A DNA stretch of 64,000 nucleotides from Dactylosporangium roseum (GCF_025264685.1 NZ_CP073721.1:6279501-6343500); one strand, 5' to 3'. Shown: positions 34,253 through 44,025, counted from the first letter of the stretch. Numbers and translations: made by a program. Notes: generated by a model not told the origin, from the letters alone.

Positions 34253-35667
34253 CAGGTGCTCCTTCCGCGGGTCGGCCCCGAGAGCGTCGTGGGCCGGCCC
34301 GTCGCGCGTGTCGAGGGGGCCTCGCCGTCGTCGTCCGCGCGGGCGCGCGGCAACGGCGGCAACGGCGCCCAGAGTAGTCGCACCCATTTCCGCGGCGGAC
34401 GGGCGTGCATGGCTCGCGCGCAGTCCGGCTCGGCGCGGGCCGCCGACGTGAGCATCCCGGCCGCGCCGAGCGCCACCACCAGCGCGCTGCCGCCGTCGGA
34501 GATGAACGGCAGGGGCAGGCCCGTGATCGGCATCAGGCCGACGACACCGCCGATGTTGATGATCGCCTGGCCGACGAACCAGATCGTGATCGACGCGGCG
34601 ACGAGCCGCCGGAAGGGGTCCTCGACCCTCCTGGCGATGCGCAGCCCGGTGTACGTCAGCATGCCGAAGAGCAGCAGGATCACCAGGCACCCGACGACGC
34701 CGAGTTCCTCGGCGACGATCGCGAAGATGAAGTCGTTGTGCGCGTTGGGCAGGCGGCCCCACTTCAGGTGCCCCTCGCCAAGGCCCACGCCGAACCAGCC
34801 GCCGTTGGCGACCGCCCAGAGGCCGCGGAGGTACTGGTACCGCCCCTTCTCGGCGTCCGGATCGATGCTCGGGTCGAAGAAGACCTTGATCCGGTCCAGC
34901 CGGTAGTCCTTGCCGGCGGGGAACAGGATGAGCGCCACGATGCCGGCGAGCGCGAACCCGCCCAGCCAGCCGAAGACCGGCAGCCGTGCCCCGGCCGCCC
35001 AGAGCAGGCCGGTGAAGAGCACGACCATGCAGATCATCGACCCGAGGTCGTTGTAGCCGACGAGGACGAGCAGCCCGACGGTCACCGGGAGCAGCGGCAT
35101 GAGTAGCTGGCGCCACGCCAGGATGCTGCGCCCCTTGCGCACCAACAGGTCGGCGCCCCACACGACAAGGGCGATCTTGGCCAGCTCCGCGGGCTGGAGC
35201 TGCAACCCGCCGACGTGCAGCCACAGGTCTTCGACCCAGATCGGCCCGAGGCGGATGGCCGTCACCTCGGCGCCGGGCGGCGTGCGCCGGGCGGCCAGCC
35301 ATCCCATGAGGTCGACGAACCCCATGAGGACGAAGGCGCCGATCAGCAGCGGTGCCGCCACCGCACGGAACGTCCGGACCGGCAGCCGCTGGCAGACCCA
35401 GAAGGCGATCAGGCCGACGACTCCGGACAGGATCTGCTTGGCGATCGAGGTGAAGGGGCTACCCGTGGTGGCGTAGTTGTCGATGCTGGTGACGGAGAAG
35501 ACCATGACGAGGCCGATGAAGACCAGGAGGCCGATGCTGGAGAGCAGCAGGTAGTACGAGGCGAGCGGTCGGTCGAGGAGCCCCCGCAGCGTGTCGAGCC
35601 ACGCGGTCGGCCACCCTCCGCCGGTTGCCGTCTCCTGATCTCCCTCACCGCGCATGGGGACCATCAT
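34252..35667 (-). CDS. ftsW: SEDS peptidoglycan polymerase FtsW
   Basis: FtsW (about 471 residues) polymerises lipid II at the septum together with FtsI. About ten spans are visible, with the SEDS motifs GLQLQPAELAKIALV, KWGRLPNAHNDFIFA and PITGLPLPFISDGGSALV. The C-terminal tail of about 70 residues is polar and basic. Three ATGs (35667, 35664, 35655) are possible; 35667 is chosen for the GGGGG stretch nine bases upstream. The gene follows mraY directly, without murD. Confidence 0.94.
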   Translation of the reverse strand: MMVPMRGEGDQETATGGGWPTAWLDTLRGLLDRPLASYYLLLSSIGLLVFIGLVMVFSVTSIDNYATTGSPFTSIAKQILSGVVGLIAFWVCQRLPVRTFRAVAAPLLIGAFVLMGFVDLMGWLAARRTPPGAEVTAIRLGPIWVEDLWLHVGGLQLQPAELAKIALVVWGADLLVRKGRSILAWRQLLMPLLPVTVGLLVLVGYNDLGSMICMVVLFTGLLWAAGARLPVFGWLGGFALAGIVALILFPAGKDYRLDRIKVFFDPSIDPDAEKGRYQYLRGLWAVANGGWFGVGLGEGHLKWGRLPNAHNDFIFAIVAEELGVVGCLVILLLFGMLTYTGLRIARRVEDPFRRLVAASITIWFVGQAIINIGGVVGLMPITGLPLPFISDGGSALVVALGAAGMLTSAARAEPDCARAMHARPPRKWVRLLWAPLPPLPRARADDDGEAPSTRATGRPTTLSGPTRGRST

Positions 35668-35732
35668 CCGTCGGCACCCCCGCCACGTTCCCGACCACCG
35701 CTCCGCGTGTCGCACCCAACGCCTCTTCATAT

Positions 35733-35812
35733 GCGTCGATCTTGCAGTTGTGGTGCCGAGACACTCCCAACTCGTCCGGGTTTGTCAGGCACCACAACTG
35801 CAAGATCGACGC
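35733..35812. repeat. Perfect 25-bp inverted repeat between mraY and ftsW
   Basis: The arm 35733-35757 is exactly complementary to 35788-35812, with a 30-base loop. The stem is less GC-rich than surrounding genes and has no T-run. It occupies nearly all of the gap where murD is normally found. It may be a mobile palindromic element (MITE or REP type) or an RNA structure. Confidence 0.85.
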
Positions 35813-35827
35813 TGTCGTTCGGAGGGG

Positions 35828-36949
35828 TCAGCCGGAGCCGCTCATCACCCGCAGGAAGTCGGCCGCGAACAGGCCCAGGGAGGCGGCCATGCCGAGGCCG
35901 GCGATGATCCAGAACCGGACCACGATGTTGACCTCGCTCCAGCCGGCCAGCTCGAAGTGGTGCTGGAGGGGCACCATGCGGAAGATGCGCTTGCCGGTCG
36001 TGCGGTAGGAGCCGATCTGCATGATCCAGGTCACCACGATGATGAAGAACAGCAGGCCCATCAGCGGCAGCAGCAGGATCGTCTTCGTGGCCAGCGCCAG
36101 GCCGGCGATCAGCGAGCCCAGGGCCATCGAGCCGGTGTCGCCCATGAAGATCCGCGCGGGCGAGGTGTTCCACCACAGGAAGCCGACCAGGGCGCCCACC
36201 GCGGCGCCGGCGATGAGGGCCATCTCCAGCGGGTCGCGCACGTCGTAGCAGTAGCCGGCCGTGTACGACTCGTCGGCGCACCAGTGACGGTACTGCCAGA
36301 AGGCGATCGCCATGTAGCTGCCGATGACCAGGATCGAGGTGCCCGTCGCGAGGCCGTCGAGGCCGTCGGTCAGGTTCACCGCGTTCGACATCGACATGAC
36401 GACGAACACGAAGAAGATGACCGCGCCGATCTTGGTGATGTTGAACCAGTCGATGTCGTGCACCCACGACAGCTTCGGACTGGCCACCGTCGTGACGACC
36501 TGCCGGCCGGTCTGCGTCGCCGGCACGTACAGCGCGATGGCCCCGAAGATCGCGCCGATCAGCGCCTGGCCGATGAGCTTGCCGCGCTTGTTGAGCCCGT
36601 CGCTGTTGCGCTTGGCGACCTTGAGGTAGTCGTCGAGAAAGCCGAGGAGACCGGTGAAGACGAAGAGGCCGAGCAGCACCACGGCGGTGGCGGTCGGGCC
36701 GCTCGGGCGCAACTGCTTCTCCGGCAGGGTGGTCAGCGCGATGTGCCCGCCGGTGTAGGCGACGAGCGTGGCGAAGATGAACACCACGCCGCCCATGGTG
36801 GGCGTGCCCTTCTTGCCGAGGTGGGTCTGCGGACCCTCGGTGCGGATGGGCTGGTCCGCCTTGAGGCGGGTGAAATACCTGATCGCGATCGGCGTGCCGA
36901 ACAGCGAGATGAGAAACGCCACGAAGGCCGCGACGAAGACGGCCCTCAC
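35828..36949 (-). CDS. mraY: Phospho-MurNAc-pentapeptide transferase MraY
   Basis: MraY (373 residues, about ten spans) transfers phospho-MurNAc-pentapeptide to undecaprenyl phosphate to form lipid I. The catalytic aspartates are in GFLDDYLKV and NAVNLTDGLDGLA; the HHH-type motif is in MVPLQHHFELAGW, and FMGDTGSMALG is conserved. It overlaps murF by 4 bases. The insertion around DESYTAGYCYDVRDPLEM is of a length often seen in actinobacteria. Confidence 0.97.
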   Translation of the reverse strand: MRAVFVAAFVAFLISLFGTPIAIRYFTRLKADQPIRTEGPQTHLGKKGTPTMGGVVFIFATLVAYTGGHIALTTLPEKQLRPSGPTATAVVLLGLFVFTGLLGFLDDYLKVAKRNSDGLNKRGKLIGQALIGAIFGAIALYVPATQTGRQVVTTVASPKLSWVHDIDWFNITKIGAVIFFVFVVMSMSNAVNLTDGLDGLATGTSILVIGSYMAIAFWQYRHWCADESYTAGYCYDVRDPLEMALIAGAAVGALVGFLWWNTSPARIFMGDTGSMALGSLIAGLALATKTILLLPLMGLLFFIIVVTWIMQIGSYRTTGKRIFRMVPLQHHFELAGWSEVNIVVRFWIIAGLGMAASLGLFAADFLRVMSGSG

Positions 36950-38352
36950 TTGGCGGACACCCCGCCCGGCTCATCGTGGGAACGCAGGGCGTCCACGACG
37001 TCCCAGGTCCGGTACCGCGATCCCTTGACGAGGACCACGTCGCGCGGAAGCAGCGAGCCGCGCAGCAGCGCGACGGCGGCCTCCTGATCGGTCACGAGCA
37101 CCGAGTCTCCTCCCCAACTCGCCACGGCGGCCGCCCCGTCCAGGATCGGCGCGGCCTGCTCGCTCACGGCGATGAGGCGGTCGACGCCGAGTTCCGCGGC
37201 GAGGCGACCGACCTCCTCATGGCCGGCTCGCTCGTACTCGCCCAGCTCCGCCATGAAGCCGAGCACTGCGATCTTGCGCCGCCCGCCGGCCACCGCGGCG
37301 AGCGCGTGCAGCGCCGCCGCCATGGACGCCGGATTGGCGTTGTACGAGTCGTCGATGACCGTGACATCGTCGGCACGGTCGAAGACATCCATCCTTCGGG
37401 TGGACAAACCCTCCCGGTCACCGAGGGCCGCGGCGATCGCGGCCGGTGCCACCCCGGCGTGCGACGCCACGGCGGCGGCGAGGAGCGCGTTGCCGACCTG
37501 GTGCCGTCCCGCGGCCGCCAGCCGGACCGGGACCGGCGAGGCGCCCGGGACGTGGAGCGTGAAGCCGAACCGGCCGCGCTCCAGCGCGACCACGTCGGTG
37601 CCCCGGATCTCGGCGGCCTCCGACTCGCCCGCCAGCATCACGCGGGCGGACGTCCGCGCGGCCATCGCGCGCACCCGGTCGTCGTCGGCGTTGAGGACCG
37701 CGAGGCCGGCCGGCGCGAGCGCCTCGACCAGCTCGCCCTTCGCCAGCGCGATGCCCTCGACGGAGCCGAACTCGGCGAGATGCGAGTTGCCGACGTTGAT
37801 CACGACGGAGACGTCGGGCCGGGCGATGCCGCAGAGGTACCGCAGATGCCCGACCCCGCGCGCGCCCATCTCCAGCACCAGGAAACGGGTCTCCGCGGTG
37901 ACCTTGAGGACGGTGTACGGCGTGCCGAGCTCGTTGTTCTCGGAGCCGGCCGTGGCGACCGCGGGCGCCCGGACCGCCAGCAGCTTGGCGATGAGGTCCT
38001 TGGTGCTGGTCTTGCCGGACGAGCCGGTGATCGCGACGACGGTGAGGTCCGGCAGCCGCTCCAGCACGGCGTGCGCGAGCAGGCCCAGCGCGTGCCGGGG
38101 GTCCTCCACCACGATCGTCGGCACGTCGGGGACGGGCCGGCTGCCCAAAACGCCGACGGCGCCGTCGGCGACCGCCTTGGCGGCGAAGTCGTGGGCGTCG
38201 ACCTTCTCGCCGACGAACGCGACGAACAGCCCGCCGGGCCCGACCTTGCGGGAGTCGTACTCGACCGGGCCGTCGACCACGGGCGAGCCGTCGGAGCCGT
38301 GCAGCGCGCCGCCGGTGATCGAGGCGATGTCCGCCAGCGTCAGCGGGATCAC
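36946..38352 (-). CDS. murF: UDP-MurNAc-tripeptide--D-Ala-D-Ala ligase MurF
   Basis: MurF (468 residues) completes the pentapeptide. ATP loop VVAITGSSGKTSTKDLIAKL, VLEMGARGVGHL and DDSYNANPASM are as in the family. GTG at 38352 overlaps the murE stop as GTGA, which fixes the start. Its 3' end overlaps mraY by 4 bases. Confidence 0.96.
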   Translation of the reverse strand: MIPLTLADIASITGGALHGSDGSPVVDGPVEYDSRKVGPGGLFVAFVGEKVDAHDFAAKAVADGAVGVLGSRPVPDVPTIVVEDPRHALGLLAHAVLERLPDLTVVAITGSSGKTSTKDLIAKLLAVRAPAVATAGSENNELGTPYTVLKVTAETRFLVLEMGARGVGHLRYLCGIARPDVSVVINVGNSHLAEFGSVEGIALAKGELVEALAPAGLAVLNADDDRVRAMAARTSARVMLAGESEAAEIRGTDVVALERGRFGFTLHVPGASPVPVRLAAAGRHQVGNALLAAAVASHAGVAPAAIAAALGDREGLSTRRMDVFDRADDVTVIDDSYNANPASMAAALHALAAVAGGRRKIAVLGFMAELGEYERAGHEEVGRLAAELGVDRLIAVSEQAAPILDGAAAVASWGGDSVLVTDQEAAVALLRGSLLPRDVVLVKGSRYRTWDVVDALRSHDEPGGVSAK

Positions 38353-39824
38353 GAGGCCGCCGCCGTCCGGAGTGCGGCCGCCAGCTCGACCCGGTCGTCG
38401 AACGGCAGGACCTCGCCGTCGACCTCCTGGCCGCGCTCGTGCCCCTTGCCCAGCAGGGTCACCACGTCGCCGGGCCCGGCCTGCGCGACGGCGTAGACGA
38501 TGGCGGCCCGGCGCCCGTCGACCTCGACGACCGTGGCGGTGCCCTCGCGGGTCCCGGCGAGGATCTCGGCACGGATCTTCGCCGGATGCTCGGTGCGCGG
38601 GTTGTCGTCGGTGACGACGACCAGGTCGGCGCCCTGCGCGGCGGCCCGGCCCATCAGCGGGCGCTTGCCGCGGTCGCGGTCCCCGCCGGCGCCGACGACG
38701 CAGATGACCCGCCCGCCGCGCGCGGCGGCGAGGGTGCGCAGGGCGGCGAGCACCTCGACCATGGCGTCGGGCTTGTGCGCGTAGTCGACGACCCCGACGA
38801 CGTCGCCCGGCGCGTCGACCCGCTCCATCCGCCCCGGCGAGCCGGGCGCGGCGGCCACGGCCGGGCCCGCGACCTCCAGGTCGACGCCGACGGCGACGAG
38901 AGCGGCGATGGCGAGCAGGGCGTTGGCCACGTTGTGCCGGCCGGGCAACTGGACGCCGGAGCGCACCGAGCGCCCCCGGTGGAGCACCGTGAACGACTGG
39001 GCGTAGCCGTCGACGGTGACGTCGGTCGCCCGGAAGTCGGCGCCGTCGGTGCCGGCCGCCGAATACGTCCACGTGTCCGGCTTGCGCAGCTTCATGACGT
39101 CGGCGTCGTCGAGGTTGAGGATCTCGATCGCGGCCCGGCCGTCGAAGAGCCGCGCCTTGGCCGCGTAGTAGGCGTCCACGTCCGGGTGGAAGTCGAGATG
39201 GTCCAGGCCGAAGTTGGTGTAGCCGGCGGCGGCGAACCGCACTCCGCCGACCCGGCCGAGCTCCAGCGCGTGGCTGGACACCTCCATCACCACCGACCGC
39301 ACGCCGTGCTCCAGCGCCGCGGCGAACAGCGCGTGCAGGTCCGTCGCCTCGGGTGTGGTGCGGGCGCTCTCGACGACCAGGTCGCCCAGCCGCGTCTCGA
39401 CGGTGCCGATGAGCCCGGTGACGTGCCCGGCGGCCCGCAGGCCGGCCTCGACGAGATACGCGGTGGAGGTCTTGCCCGCCGTCCCGGTGATGCCCACGAT
39501 GGTCAGGCGGCGGCTGGGCTCGCCGTACACCTTCGAGGCGATGTCCCCGAGCGCGGCCCGCGGGTCGTCGACCACGACGACGGGCAGGCCCTGCGCCCTG
39601 GCCGCGCCGGCGGTGTCGGTGAGCACCGCGACCGCCCCGTTGGCCACCGCCTCCGGGATGAACTGTGCGCCGTGGACGCGCGAACCGGGCAGCGCGGCAT
39701 AGAGGTCACCCTGGCGAATCGAAGAGCTACTGTGTGTCACTCCGGTGACGGCGACATCTCCCACGCCCCCCAGCTCGGCGATGAGCACGGGGCGGACATT
39801 CCTCGGACGGGGATAGCCGGGCAC
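38349..39824 (-). CDS. murE: UDP-MurNAc-dipeptide--meso-diaminopimelate ligase MurE
   Basis: MurE (491 residues) adds the third residue of the stem peptide. The ATP loop is VGITGTAGKTSTAYLVEAG, and the C-terminal DDNPRTEHPA contains DNPR, the motif linked to meso-diaminopimelate specificity. GTG at 39824 lies 8 bases behind a TAGGGT box (39833-39838), suggesting an internal leaderless promoter. A GTG at 39848 is also in frame but would place that box inside the coding sequence. Confidence 0.94.
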   Translation of the reverse strand: MPGYPRPRNVRPVLIAELGGVGDVAVTGVTHSSSSIRQGDLYAALPGSRVHGAQFIPEAVANGAVAVLTDTAGAARAQGLPVVVVDDPRAALGDIASKVYGEPSRRLTIVGITGTAGKTSTAYLVEAGLRAAGHVTGLIGTVETRLGDLVVESARTTPEATDLHALFAAALEHGVRSVVMEVSSHALELGRVGGVRFAAAGYTNFGLDHLDFHPDVDAYYAAKARLFDGRAAIEILNLDDADVMKLRKPDTWTYSAAGTDGADFRATDVTVDGYAQSFTVLHRGRSVRSGVQLPGRHNVANALLAIAALVAVGVDLEVAGPAVAAAPGSPGRMERVDAPGDVVGVVDYAHKPDAMVEVLAALRTLAAARGGRVICVVGAGGDRDRGKRPLMGRAAAQGADLVVVTDDNPRTEHPAKIRAEILAGTREGTATVVEVDGRRAAIVYAVAQAGPGDVVTLLGKGHERGQEVDGEVLPFDDRVELAAALRTAAAS

Positions 39825-39832
39825 GGGGTCAG

Positions 39833-39838
39833 ACCCTA
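39833..39838 (-). promoter_or_regulatory. Candidate internal promoter for murE
   Basis: TAGGGT on the minus strand, 8 bases before the murE GTG, in the 45-base gap after ftsI. It could start a separate transcript for the Mur ligase genes. Confidence 0.4.
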
Positions 39839-39869
39839 CCCGCCCCACCGCTGGACGCCAGACCCGGTG

Positions 39870-42200
39870 TCACGGGTAGATCGTCAACTTCGGGGGCTGG
39901 GTGCCGGTGGGAACGACACCGAAGTTGCTCAGGGTGACCGCCATCATCTCCTTGAACACCGGCGCGGCCACCGAGCCGCCACCGCCGCCGGGCACGTGGG
40001 CGTTCACCGCCACGATGTACCGCGGAGCCTCCGCCGGCGCCATGCCGATGAACGACACCACGTCACCGGACGCGTACCCGCCGTTCTCCGCCAGCTTCGA
40101 CGTGCCGGTCTTGCCCGCGATCCGGTACCCCGGGATCGACGCCTGGCGGCCGGTCGCCTCGTCGAGCGTGGTGACACCTTCGAGCATGACGCGCAGCTCC
40201 TGGGCGTGCCGCGGGTCGAGCACCCGGCGGGTCTGCTGGGCCGGCGGCTTCGTCGGCGAGCCGTCCGGGGCGATGATCTTGCGGACCAGGGTGGGCTGCA
40301 CCCAGAGGCCGTCGTTGGCGATCGCGCCGTACGCGGCGGCCATCTGGATCGCCGTCGTGGCGAAGCCGTTGCCGATCGGGATCGAGCCCGGGTCGGAGCC
40401 GCTCCACTTCCCCGGCGGCTGCAGCAGGCCGGCCGACTCGTTGGGCAGGCCGACGCCGGTCCGCTCGCCGAGACCGAACTTCCGCTGGTACTCGTACACC
40501 TTGTCCTTGCCGAGCTGATCGGCGACGGCGATCGTGCCGACGTTCGACGACAGCGCCAGGATGCCCGGGACGGTCATCTGCGTGCCGTTCTTCTGCGGCG
40601 GGTGGTCCTTGTAGGTGACGCCGCCCTTCCTCGCCTCGGAGTTGACGGTGACCGTGCTGGTGGGCGTGATGATGCCCTCCTGGAGCGCCGCGCCCATGAT
40701 GATCGCCTTGTGGATCGAGCCGGGGTCGAACACCGTCGCCGTGCACTGGTCCTTGAGCTGACCGGGCGGCGACTTGCCGGGATCCGCCGCGGCGAACGAC
40801 GGATAGCTCGCCATCGCCATGACCTCCATCGTCCGGGCGTCCAGCACGATGGCGCTTGCGAAGCTGGCGCCCAGCGGCTGCATGCGCTCGAAGAGCGTGT
40901 TCTGGATCGAGTACTGCAGGTCGGCGTCGATCGTCAGCTCGACCGAGCTGCCCGGGTGGGCCGGCTTCAGCTCGTCGTACCCCCGCGGCAGCGGCTTGTC
41001 CAGGTCGCCTTCGCCCCGCTCGTACACGTGGAGGCCGTCGACGCCACGCAACTGGGCGTCGTACTGCTGCTCGATGCCGAGCTGGCCGGCCAGGTCGCTC
41101 TTCCTGGTGAACCCGATGATGTTGGACGCCAGGTCGTAGCCGGGGATCTCGCGGCGCTCGTCACGGGAGACCCGCAGCGCGCCGACGCCGAGCGCCTTGA
41201 TGCGGTCGCCGTCGGCGACGTCGATCTGGTGCGCGAGGTACTCGAAGCGCACGTTGGTCTTGCCGTCCGCGGTCTTGTGCGGCGTCAGCTTGCGGACCAG
41301 GTCGGAGCGCAGGACGCCGTACTTGTCGAGGATCGTGAAGAGCTTGTCGGCGAGCGCCTCGGGGTCCTGGACGATCATCGGGTCCGCGGCGACGAACCGG
41401 GTCTCGACCGAGTGCACGAGGATCTTGCCGTTGCGGTCCAGGATCGCGCCGCGCGACGCGGGCAGCACCTCGGGGACCAGGCGATCCCTGAGGCCCTCGG
41501 CGGCGTATGCGCTGGCGTCGGTCAGTTGTAGCTGGACGAGCCGCACGCCGATCGCGGCGAACATCAGCAGCGCGAGCACGGTGGCCAGGCGCAGCCGGCG
41601 GCGCGGCTCGGCGAGCTTCGGCAGCCCGGGCCGCCGGGCCGGCCGCGGAACCTTGACCCGGCTCTGCTTGCGGGGCTTCCGCACGGGAGTGGCACCTCGC
41701 CCGGCCGTCCGTTTCGCCGCGGCGGTACGGGCCGTGCCGCCCTTCACGGGCGTGGCGGCGACGGTGCGCTCGGCCGTCCTCGCCGTCCGGCGCTGCGCCG
41801 CCTTCTGCGGTGCCGCCTTCGGGGACGCCGCCTGTTGCGGGTTCGCCTGACGCGCGGTCTTCTGCGGGTTCGTCCGGCGCGGCTGGGCCGAACGGCCGCC
41901 CTGGAGGACCTCCAGCGCCGGGCGGAAGGGGTCGCCGCGACCGCCGGCCTCCACCGACGCGTCGCGGACCGACCGGCCCCGCGGTGTGAACCGCCGGGCC
42001 TCGGACATGGTGCCGCGTACCGGCGGCTCACCCGTACCGCCGCCGCTGCGGCTCCGGTCGCCCCCCGTGCGGGAACGGGCGGTCGCGCCGGCACCCCCTG
42101 CGCCCGCGCGCCCGCCCGTCCGCTGACGCCCGTCCACTCCACGACCGGCCGCGTCCCGGCGTTCCGTGCTGCTCCGCCGATCAGGAGTGTCGCCCGCCAT
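39870..42200 (-). CDS. ftsI: Septal class B penicillin-binding protein FtsI (PBP3)
   Basis: The 776-residue transpeptidase cross-links septal peptidoglycan. After a long basic N-terminal tail (about 205 residues, rich in Ala, Arg and Gln) there is one membrane span (LATVLALLMFAAIGVRLV), the dimerisation domain with ASRGAILDRNGKIL, and the transpeptidase domain. Active-site motifs are SIHK (Ser495), SSN in ALSSNVGT, and KTG in RIAGKTGTSKL. ATG at 42200 is kept, but ATG at 42008 would remove 64 low-complexity residues and is possible. Confidence 0.94.
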   Translation of the reverse strand: MAGDTPDRRSSTERRDAAGRGVDGRQRTGGRAGAGGAGATARSRTGGDRSRSGGGTGEPPVRGTMSEARRFTPRGRSVRDASVEAGGRGDPFRPALEVLQGGRSAQPRRTNPQKTARQANPQQAASPKAAPQKAAQRRTARTAERTVAATPVKGGTARTAAAKRTAGRGATPVRKPRKQSRVKVPRPARRPGLPKLAEPRRRLRLATVLALLMFAAIGVRLVQLQLTDASAYAAEGLRDRLVPEVLPASRGAILDRNGKILVHSVETRFVAADPMIVQDPEALADKLFTILDKYGVLRSDLVRKLTPHKTADGKTNVRFEYLAHQIDVADGDRIKALGVGALRVSRDERREIPGYDLASNIIGFTRKSDLAGQLGIEQQYDAQLRGVDGLHVYERGEGDLDKPLPRGYDELKPAHPGSSVELTIDADLQYSIQNTLFERMQPLGASFASAIVLDARTMEVMAMASYPSFAAADPGKSPPGQLKDQCTATVFDPGSIHKAIIMGAALQEGIITPTSTVTVNSEARKGGVTYKDHPPQKNGTQMTVPGILALSSNVGTIAVADQLGKDKVYEYQRKFGLGERTGVGLPNESAGLLQPPGKWSGSDPGSIPIGNGFATTAIQMAAAYGAIANDGLWVQPTLVRKIIAPDGSPTKPPAQQTRRVLDPRHAQELRVMLEGVTTLDEATGRQASIPGYRIAGKTGTSKLAENGGYASGDVVSFIGMAPAEAPRYIVAVNAHVPGGGGGSVAAPVFKEMMAVTLSNFGVVPTGTQPPKLTIYP

Positions 42201-42250
42201 CGCCCCGAACTTCCCGTCGTCTGTCCACTATGGACTTGGTAACCGCCTGA

Positions 42251-42772
42251 CTACTTGCCCGGACCGGGCATCTCCAACTTGGTGCCGTCGGGCAGCAGCA
42301 GGAAGGCCGGGGTGCGCGAGGGCACCAGACCCAACTGCTTCGCCCGCGACGCGAGGGTCACCGGCGACTCCTTGTTGGCCAGGTCGCTGCGCAGCCGCTG
42401 CTCGTCCTGGTCGAGGCTGGACTGCTTGGTCTTCAACGCGTCGAGCTTGAAGGCGTTCTCGGCGATCCTGGTGTTGAGCACCAGGATGCCGATGACGCCG
42501 GCGAGCACCAGCACCAGCACGAGCGCCACGAAGGGCGCCCGCGGCGCACTGACCGGTGCCGGCGGTGCCACCCGCAACCGGGTGGACGTCTTCTTGGCGG
42601 GCGTGCCGACCGGTGTCGTGGTCTCGCGCGCCGGCTGAAGCGCCGTCGCGCCGTCGGTCAAGTTGTCCGGAAGCCTCGGCTCAGCCGCACGCGCCGTGGT
42701 CCGGCCCCCCGACCGCGGTGCTGCCTGCTGAGTGCTGCGCTGCCGGTTGGCCGGCAGTGTCGTCACGTTCAT
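42251..42772 (-). CDS. FtsL-like divisome protein
   Basis: The 173-residue bitopic protein has a disordered cytoplasmic part of about 80 residues, one membrane span (PFVALVLVLVLAGVIGILVL), a coiled coil (AFKLDALKTKQSSLDQDEQR) and a short tail. Size, topology and position between rsmH and ftsI identify it as FtsL, although sequence conservation in this family is weak. ATG at 42772 overlaps the rsmH stop; the GTG directly before it is an alternative. Confidence 0.82.
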   Translation of the reverse strand: MNVTTLPANRQRSTQQAAPRSGGRTTARAAEPRLPDNLTDGATALQPARETTTPVGTPAKKTSTRLRVAPPAPVSAPRAPFVALVLVLVLAGVIGILVLNTRIAENAFKLDALKTKQSSLDQDEQRLRSDLANKESPVTLASRAKQLGLVPSRTPAFLLLPDGTKLEMPGPGK

Positions 42773-43743
42773 CACACCTCCCCCGATGTGTCTGTCCTGT
42801 TCGGACGGTCCTGTCGCGCCACGGCGCGGAGTCGCACGGACGCCGCCCGCGGGTTGGCCGCGATTTCGGCCGCGTCGGGAAGCTCGGCCCCCCGGGTGAG
42901 CGCCCGCAGCTTGGGTTCACTGCCGGGCGGCTCGAACGGCAGCTCGACCGGCACGGTCGAGCGGGTCCGCTCGGCGATCGCCTGCTTGACCAGGCGGTCC
43001 TCGAGCGACTGGTACGACATCACCACCAGGCGCCCGCCCGGCTTCAGCGCGTCGAGCGCCGCCGGAACGGCCCGCTCGAGGGCGGCGAGCTCGCCGTTGA
43101 CCTCGATGCGGAGCGCCTGGAACGTGCGCTTGGCCGGGTGACCGCCGGTCCGTCGTGCCGGTGCGGGGATGGCCTCGCGGACGAGTTCGGCAAGGCGGGC
43201 CGAACTCGCGAGCGGGGCCTTGGCCCGTTCCCGGACGACGAACTGGGCGATACGGGAGGCGAACTTCTCCTCGCCGTACACCCGGAGGACCCGGGTCAGG
43301 TCACCATGGCTGTAGGTGTTGACCACCTCGGCCGCGGTGATGCCGCGGGTCTGATCCATGCGCATGTCCAGCGGCGCGTCCTGGGCGTAGGCGAACCCGC
43401 GGGCGGCGTCGTCCAACTGCATCGACGAGACGCCCAGGTCGAACAGGCCCCCGTCGATCCGCTCACCGCCCAGCACCTCGGGCAGTTCGTCGTAGACGGC
43501 GTGCACGAGACGGATCCGGTCGGCGAACGGCGCCAACCGCTGACCCGCAAGGCCCAGCGCTCGCGGGTCACGGTCCAGGCCGAGCAGGCGCACCCGCGGG
43601 TGCGCACGCAGCACGGCCTCGGCGTGACCTCCGAGGCCGAGCGTGGCGTCGAGGTACAACGCGCCCGGCCGGGCCAGCGCCGGAGAGAGCAGCTCGAGGC
43701 AGCGCTCGAGCAGCACGGGAACATGGATGCCCCGCTCCCCCAT
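42772..43743 (-). CDS. rsmH: 16S rRNA m4C1402 methyltransferase RsmH (MraW)
   Basis: RsmH (323 residues) methylates N4 of C1402 in 16S rRNA with SAM. SAM-binding LYLDATLGLGGHAEAVL follows the N-terminal HVPVLLERCLELL. GLFDLGVSSMQLDDAARGF, PLDMRMD and PAKRTFQALRIEVN are conserved. ATG at 43743 is chosen over an upstream frame because it begins the conserved HVPVLL segment within six residues and follows AGGGGG. Confidence 0.96.
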   Translation of the reverse strand: MGERGIHVPVLLERCLELLSPALARPGALYLDATLGLGGHAEAVLRAHPRVRLLGLDRDPRALGLAGQRLAPFADRIRLVHAVYDELPEVLGGERIDGGLFDLGVSSMQLDDAARGFAYAQDAPLDMRMDQTRGITAAEVVNTYSHGDLTRVLRVYGEEKFASRIAQFVVRERAKAPLASSARLAELVREAIPAPARRTGGHPAKRTFQALRIEVNGELAALERAVPAALDALKPGGRLVVMSYQSLEDRLVKQAIAERTRSTVPVELPFEPPGSEPKLRALTRGAELPDAAEIAANPRAASVRLRAVARQDRPNRTDTSGEV

Positions 43744-44025
43744 CGTCGACCCCCTACCGCGGCGGGTTCGCGGCCCGCCGATACTGCTGATCATGCATGC
43801 CCAGCGCGCCGGTTCCTCAATCCCGATCACGCGCACAGGTGCGGTAGTGCACGAGCGCCGTACCGCCAGCTCCCCATCCGCTCGCTCCGCCCTGGCACCG
43901 GGGAAGTGGTGTCAGGACATAGGAGCGGCTGGAGAACTCGCGGTACGGCTGCCACGAGGGGTTCGCCTGGCCTGGCTCGATGCGGCTTCGCCGGACCGAG
44001 CCGGACCAGGCGCTGCAGATGGACT

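Noticed and set aside
35733..35812. Simple terminator for mraY
   Set aside because: The long 30-base loop, the exact 25-bp arms and the lack of a T-run do not fit a terminator between co-directional, coupled genes; it is better listed as a repeat element.
38439..41531. 1030-codon plus-strand ORF opposite murE and ftsI
   Set aside because: Antisense to strongly conserved genes, with no recognisable domain.
43744..44025. Small gene between mraZ and rsmH
   Set aside because: Frames in this gap are short, Arg-rich and overlap without a ribosome site; a gap here is usual in actinobacteria.
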